DNA from: Chromatiales bacterium (ex Bugula neritina AB1)
GTDB lineage: Bacteria; Pseudomonadota; Gammaproteobacteria; Granulosicoccales; Granulosicoccaceae
Length of the DNA: 64,000 nt
Direction: 5' to 3'
Assembly (NCBI GenBank): GCA_001730015.1
Contig: MDLA01000103.1
Coordinates: 1 to 64,000, forward strand
A program made the position numbers and the translations under genes. Positions 61,451 through 64,000 of the stretch are shown here, in pieces. Each line of letters opens with the position of its first letter. Within the stretch, counting starts at the first letter, position 1. The notes below the pieces were generated by a model. That model did not search any database and was not told where the DNA came from. It worked only from the letters and a program-made list of their open reading frames with translations.

Positions 61451-62176
61451 TTACAAGGTAAAATTATCACCGAGGTAGACCTCCCGGACTTGCTGGTTTT
61501 GCAGTATTTGTTCGGCGCTACCTTCAGCAATTACCTTTCCGTCGCTAAGTATATAGGCTCGTTCACAAATCCCGAGTGTCTCACGTACATTGTGGTCTGT
61601 TATTAATACGCCTATCCCGCGTTGCTGCAGGTGCACAATGATTCGTTGTATATCCAGTACAGAGATGGGATCGACGCCGGCGAAAGGTTCGTCTAGTAAT
61701 ATGAATACCGGGTCTGCTGCCAGTGCCCGTGCGATCTCTACCCGCCGACGCTCCCCACCGGACAGGCTCATGCCGAGGCTGTCACGAATGTGGCATATTT
61801 GCAGATCTTCCAATAGCGCTTCGAGAGTGTCACGGTAATGGCGTTTGTGTAGATCGTCCCTGTATTGAAGTATCGCCAGAATATTCTGTTCGACAGACAG
61901 TTTTCTAAAAACCGACGCTTCCTGTGGTAGATAGCCCACGCCAAGTCGTGCTCTTTCGTGCATCGGGTATTGGGTTATGTCGCGGTCGTTCAACGCGATC
62001 ATTCCGTGGTCAGGCTTGACCAGCCCCACAACGGTATAAAAACAAGTGGTTTTGCCCGCTCCGTTTGGCCCGAGAAGCCCTACAACTTCACCTTCGCTTA
62101 CGTGTAAGTTGACACCGGTCAGGATTTGTCTGTTGCCGTAGGACTTTCGAATATCCCTGGCCGCGAGAATTGCCAT
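61451..62176 (-). CDS. lptB: LPS export ABC transporter ATPase LptB
   Basis: The 241-residue ATPase has Walker [21 protein letters not shown], the signature [19 protein letters not shown], Walker [17 protein letters not shown] and the H-loop [30 protein letters not shown] is the Q-loop region typical of LptB. It powers LPS extraction with LptFG (not in this window). Confidence 0.96.
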   Translation of the reverse strand: MAILAARDIRKSYGNRQILTGVNLHVSEGEVVGLLGPNGAGKTTCFYTVVGLVKPDHGMIALNDRDITQYPMHERARLGVGYLPQEASVFRKLSVEQNILAILQYRDDLHKRHYRDTLEALLEDLQICHIRDSLGMSLSGGERRRVEIARALAADPVFILLDEPFAGVDPISVLDIQRIIVHLQQRGIGVLITDHNVRETLGICERAYILSDGKVIAEGSAEQILQNQQVREVYLGDNFTL

Positions 62177-62263
62177 TAACTATCTGCCTGGCTGGCATGC
62201 CGGGGCGGTATTGGGTGAGGGGAGAGGTGGTAGCATCTGTTCGGCCCTGATCCGGAATGGCAA

Positions 62264-62812
62264 TCAGCGGTCATTGGCTGGCTTTCCTGGTTGTAAAATA
62301 ATATTTACGCGCCCCTTGCCCTGATTATCTTTGCGTCCTTCGGCCTTGAATGTCAGTGCATTCATATTGTATTCGATCAGGTGTCCGGTAAATTTCTGCC
62401 CCGGTTTTTCGAACCTTGCATCTCCCCGAAAGATTATGTCAGCGGTTTCAGTATTGTAAATAATTTCGTTGCTCTGACCGCGCATCAGCTCGTTGCTTTC
62501 AGAAAGTTGCTGAAACCGAATTGGCTGACCGGATCCGGTAATTCGATACAGGCTCCCGTTTTTTAACTCGATTTTGATTGAATCGGCGTTGATGGACATG
62601 GATCCCTGGGTGATTTCAACATTGCCTGCAAGTTCCTGTGTGCCGGCGCGTTCGTCAAATACAGAGGTGTCCGCTTTCACGCTTATTGGTTTTTTTTGGT
62701 CATCCTGCCTGGCAAGTGTAGGTTGGGCGAACAATATCAGTAGCAGCAGGCCAAGCGACAGTGCTGTCGCCGGTGTAGGTTTGCTTCTCACTTTCGGGTT
62801 ACTGCAATTCAT
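62264..62812 (-). CDS. lptA: LPS transport periplasmic protein LptA
   Basis: The 182-residue OstA-like protein has a signal peptide (ALSLGLLLLILFAQPTLAR) and the beta-jellyroll strands KADTSVFDERAGTQELAGNV and ISQ-type repeats including VEITQGSMSINADSIKIELK. It forms the periplasmic bridge for LPS. It overlaps lptC by 14 bases. Confidence 0.94.
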   Translation of the reverse strand: MNCSNPKVRSKPTPATALSLGLLLLILFAQPTLARQDDQKKPISVKADTSVFDERAGTQELAGNVEITQGSMSINADSIKIELKNGSLYRITGSGQPIRFQQLSESNELMRGQSNEIIYNTETADIIFRGDARFEKPGQKFTGHLIEYNMNALTFKAEGRKDNQGKGRVNIILQPGKPANDR

Positions 62813-63377
62813 AATCTGCCTCTACACCGGTGTCGAAAGCCAGTTTTCCACTGTTAACATCTGCCTGCATGCGATTCGCCCTGAACGACCAGTTTTCCGA
62901 TTTGATCAGAACCGTGTCTGATGTATGCATCGTGTTGTCAGCGTTGTTGATGGTGATCGATTCAGTTTCCAGCTGTATTGGTGCCTGATCTGATACGCGA
63001 TCACGGTATAGATCGACGTTACCAGTTAATTTTAGTGTGGAAAAGTCGGCGGTGATTTCGCCGGAGTCGGCACTGCCCTGCCAGTGCTGCTGTTGAGCCC
63101 CGTAGACTCTTACAATTGGTTGTTCGACAGTTGAATTTCCACCGTTATAGTAATGCGATAGTGTCTTTCCGTGTAACTCGTAAACGTGTCCCTGGTGGTT
63201 GTCTACATTGACAATATTGAAGTCCTCCAGGTAGTAGTCAGTTTGGTTTTTTGCCATTGCTACCGTATTTTCGGCCGGGTCGATACTCGTTCTGCCATCT
63301 TCCAGCCATTGCCACGAGAGAGCGGCAAAAACCATCAAAGCAAAGACCCAGAGAGTACGAAATAGTGTTTTTGGCAT
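62799..63377 (-). CDS. lptC: LPS export protein LptC
   Basis: The 192-residue protein has an N-terminal membrane anchor (TLFRTLWVFALMVFAALSWQ) and a LptC jellyroll (YYLEDFNIVNVDNHQGHVYE, LHGKTLSHYYNG, DFSTLKLTGNVDLYRDR). It passes LPS from LptBFG to LptA. It lies 34 bases after kdsC. Confidence 0.93.
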   Translation of the reverse strand: MPKTLFRTLWVFALMVFAALSWQWLEDGRTSIDPAENTVAMAKNQTDYYLEDFNIVNVDNHQGHVYELHGKTLSHYYNGGNSTVEQPIVRVYGAQQQHWQGSADSGEITADFSTLKLTGNVDLYRDRVSDQAPIQLETESITINNADNTMHTSDTVLIKSENWSFRANRMQADVNSGKLAFDTGVEADYELQ

Positions 63378-63411
63378 AGGTTAAGGCTGTTTATGTTCTT
63401 TTCAGAACCCG

Positions 63412-63936
63412 TTATACCATGAAGCGCTTTACCGCCTGCCCGTAGAGTCCTTTTGCCTTCAGCAGAAGCTCGCACGCTTCACGCGCTGCTCCGTTACCAC
63501 CGCGACGAGTGCTGGTCCAGTGTGCAATTGCACTGATTTCGGCGCAGGCGTCGGGTACTGTCAGCGCCAGCCCTACCCGGCGCATGACAGGCATGTCTAT
63601 GATGTCATCCCCCATGTAGGCGAATGCTGAGGGTTCCAGATTCAATTTGCTGCACAGATCTTCAAATGCATTAAGCTTGTCGTGCTGGCCTTGATAGAGG
63701 TGCTCGATATTCAGTTCCCCGCAGCGATGTCTGACTACCTCTGATGTACGCCCGGTAATTATGCCAATAGTAATTCCAGCATCGGCAAGCATTTTCATGC
63801 CCAGCCCGTCCATCGCGTGGAATCGTTTGGTCTCCTGGCCATCATCACTTCGATAAAGCCCCCCGTCTGTCAGGACACCGTCTACATCAAAAATAATGGC
63901 CTCGATTGAAGTGGCGAGGTGTGCTGCACTTACCAT
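63412..63936 (-). CDS. kdsC: 3-deoxy-D-manno-octulosonate 8-phosphate phosphatase
   Basis: The 174-residue HAD-family phosphatase has IIFDVDGVLTDGGLYRSDDG (nucleophile Asp), GITIGIITGRTSEVVRHRC, and YMGDDIIDMPVMRRVGLALT (motif IV Asp pair), the small C0-type KdsC that forms a tetramer. It releases phosphate from Kdo-8-P for LPS core synthesis. Confidence 0.95.
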   Translation of the reverse strand: MVSAAHLATSIEAIIFDVDGVLTDGGLYRSDDGQETKRFHAMDGLGMKMLADAGITIGIITGRTSEVVRHRCGELNIEHLYQGQHDKLNAFEDLCSKLNLEPSAFAYMGDDIIDMPVMRRVGLALTVPDACAEISAIAHWTSTRRGGNGAAREACELLLKAKGLYGQAVKRFMV

Positions 63937-63964
63937 AAAAAGATCTCGCTTATTAGTTGTGCTC

Positions 63965-64000
63965 TTAAACTACGCCGGCTTTCAGCAGGGAGTGCATGTT
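63965..64000 (-). CDS. kdsD: Arabinose-5-phosphate isomerase, last 11 residues (cut by window edge)
   Basis: The frame entering from the window edge ends NMHSLLKAGVV then TAA at 63965. KdsD proteins end in a very similar MHDLLRAGVV-type tail, and kdsD is the usual gene before kdsC, 28 bases away here. Confidence 0.75.
   Translation of the reverse strand, partial: NMHSLLKAGVV

Overview
The window is a stretch of a gammaproteobacterial chromosome with about 60 protein genes on both strands and roughly 50% GC by eye. Evidence for the class includes ffh-rpsP-rimM-trmD-rplS beside ypjD and a CorB-type gene; xseB-ispA-dxs-folE2; kdsD-kdsC-lptC-lptA-lptB followed by rpoN-hpf-ptsN-hprK-rapZ-ptsH-ptsI-mgtE; and a class II ribonucleotide reductase split into nrdJa and nrdJb as in Pseudomonas. 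I cannot name the genus. No rRNA, tRNA, CRISPR array or prophage was seen.

Layout. 1-4974 is decayed accessory DNA: a transposase cut by the window edge, a wHTH-Fic gene with an in-frame stop behind two palindromic operators, a glutaminyl cyclase gene, and the wreck of an antitoxin/hipA locus carrying a small foldback element. 4975-13859 is core metabolism: argE, folE2, isoprenoid genes, radA, a CNNM/CorC transporter-like protein and ypjD. 14076-20861 holds ffh and the rpsP operon, htpG and two small cytochromes c. 21029-24238 has ycgL, an ArsS-type radical SAM gene with two partner glycosyltransferase-type genes, and hslR. 24644-32606 has PII, pcnB, a deoxynucleoside kinase, a three-gene signalling operon (OmpR regulator, LysM-FecR protein, CHASE2 histidine kinase) and a ComEA-like protein. 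33386-45890 has a ClC channel, lipid and methionine metabolism genes, trmH, a 23-residue-repeat envelope protein, adk, a methyltransferase, tatD, slt and bolA. 46028-48868 has ppiC, a minC without minDE, a likely structured RNA and a SPOR protein. 49084-52142 is nrdJab behind a pair of NrdR boxes. 52742-64000 is the PTS-Ntr / sigma-54 / Lpt / Kdo cluster.

The most informative signals do not lie in the standard genes. Two families of small non-coding foldback elements are scattered here. Family 1 (about 168-183 bp, copies at 3922, 40544 and 42344) is flanked by TTAA or TTAG duplications. Family 2 (about 165 bp, copies at 24239 and 49816, plus an end remnant at 61357) is flanked by CTAG. Their target words contain stop triplets, and four of five complete copies sit exactly at or beside a stop codon; the fifth interrupts hipA. 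One family 2 copy separates nrdJa from nrdJb. Other notable points are an hprK whose full reading frame has no ATG/GTG/TTG start and seems to begin at ATT, an envelope protein made of two cassettes of four 23-residue repeats, and an unannotated RNA candidate at about 47926-48175.
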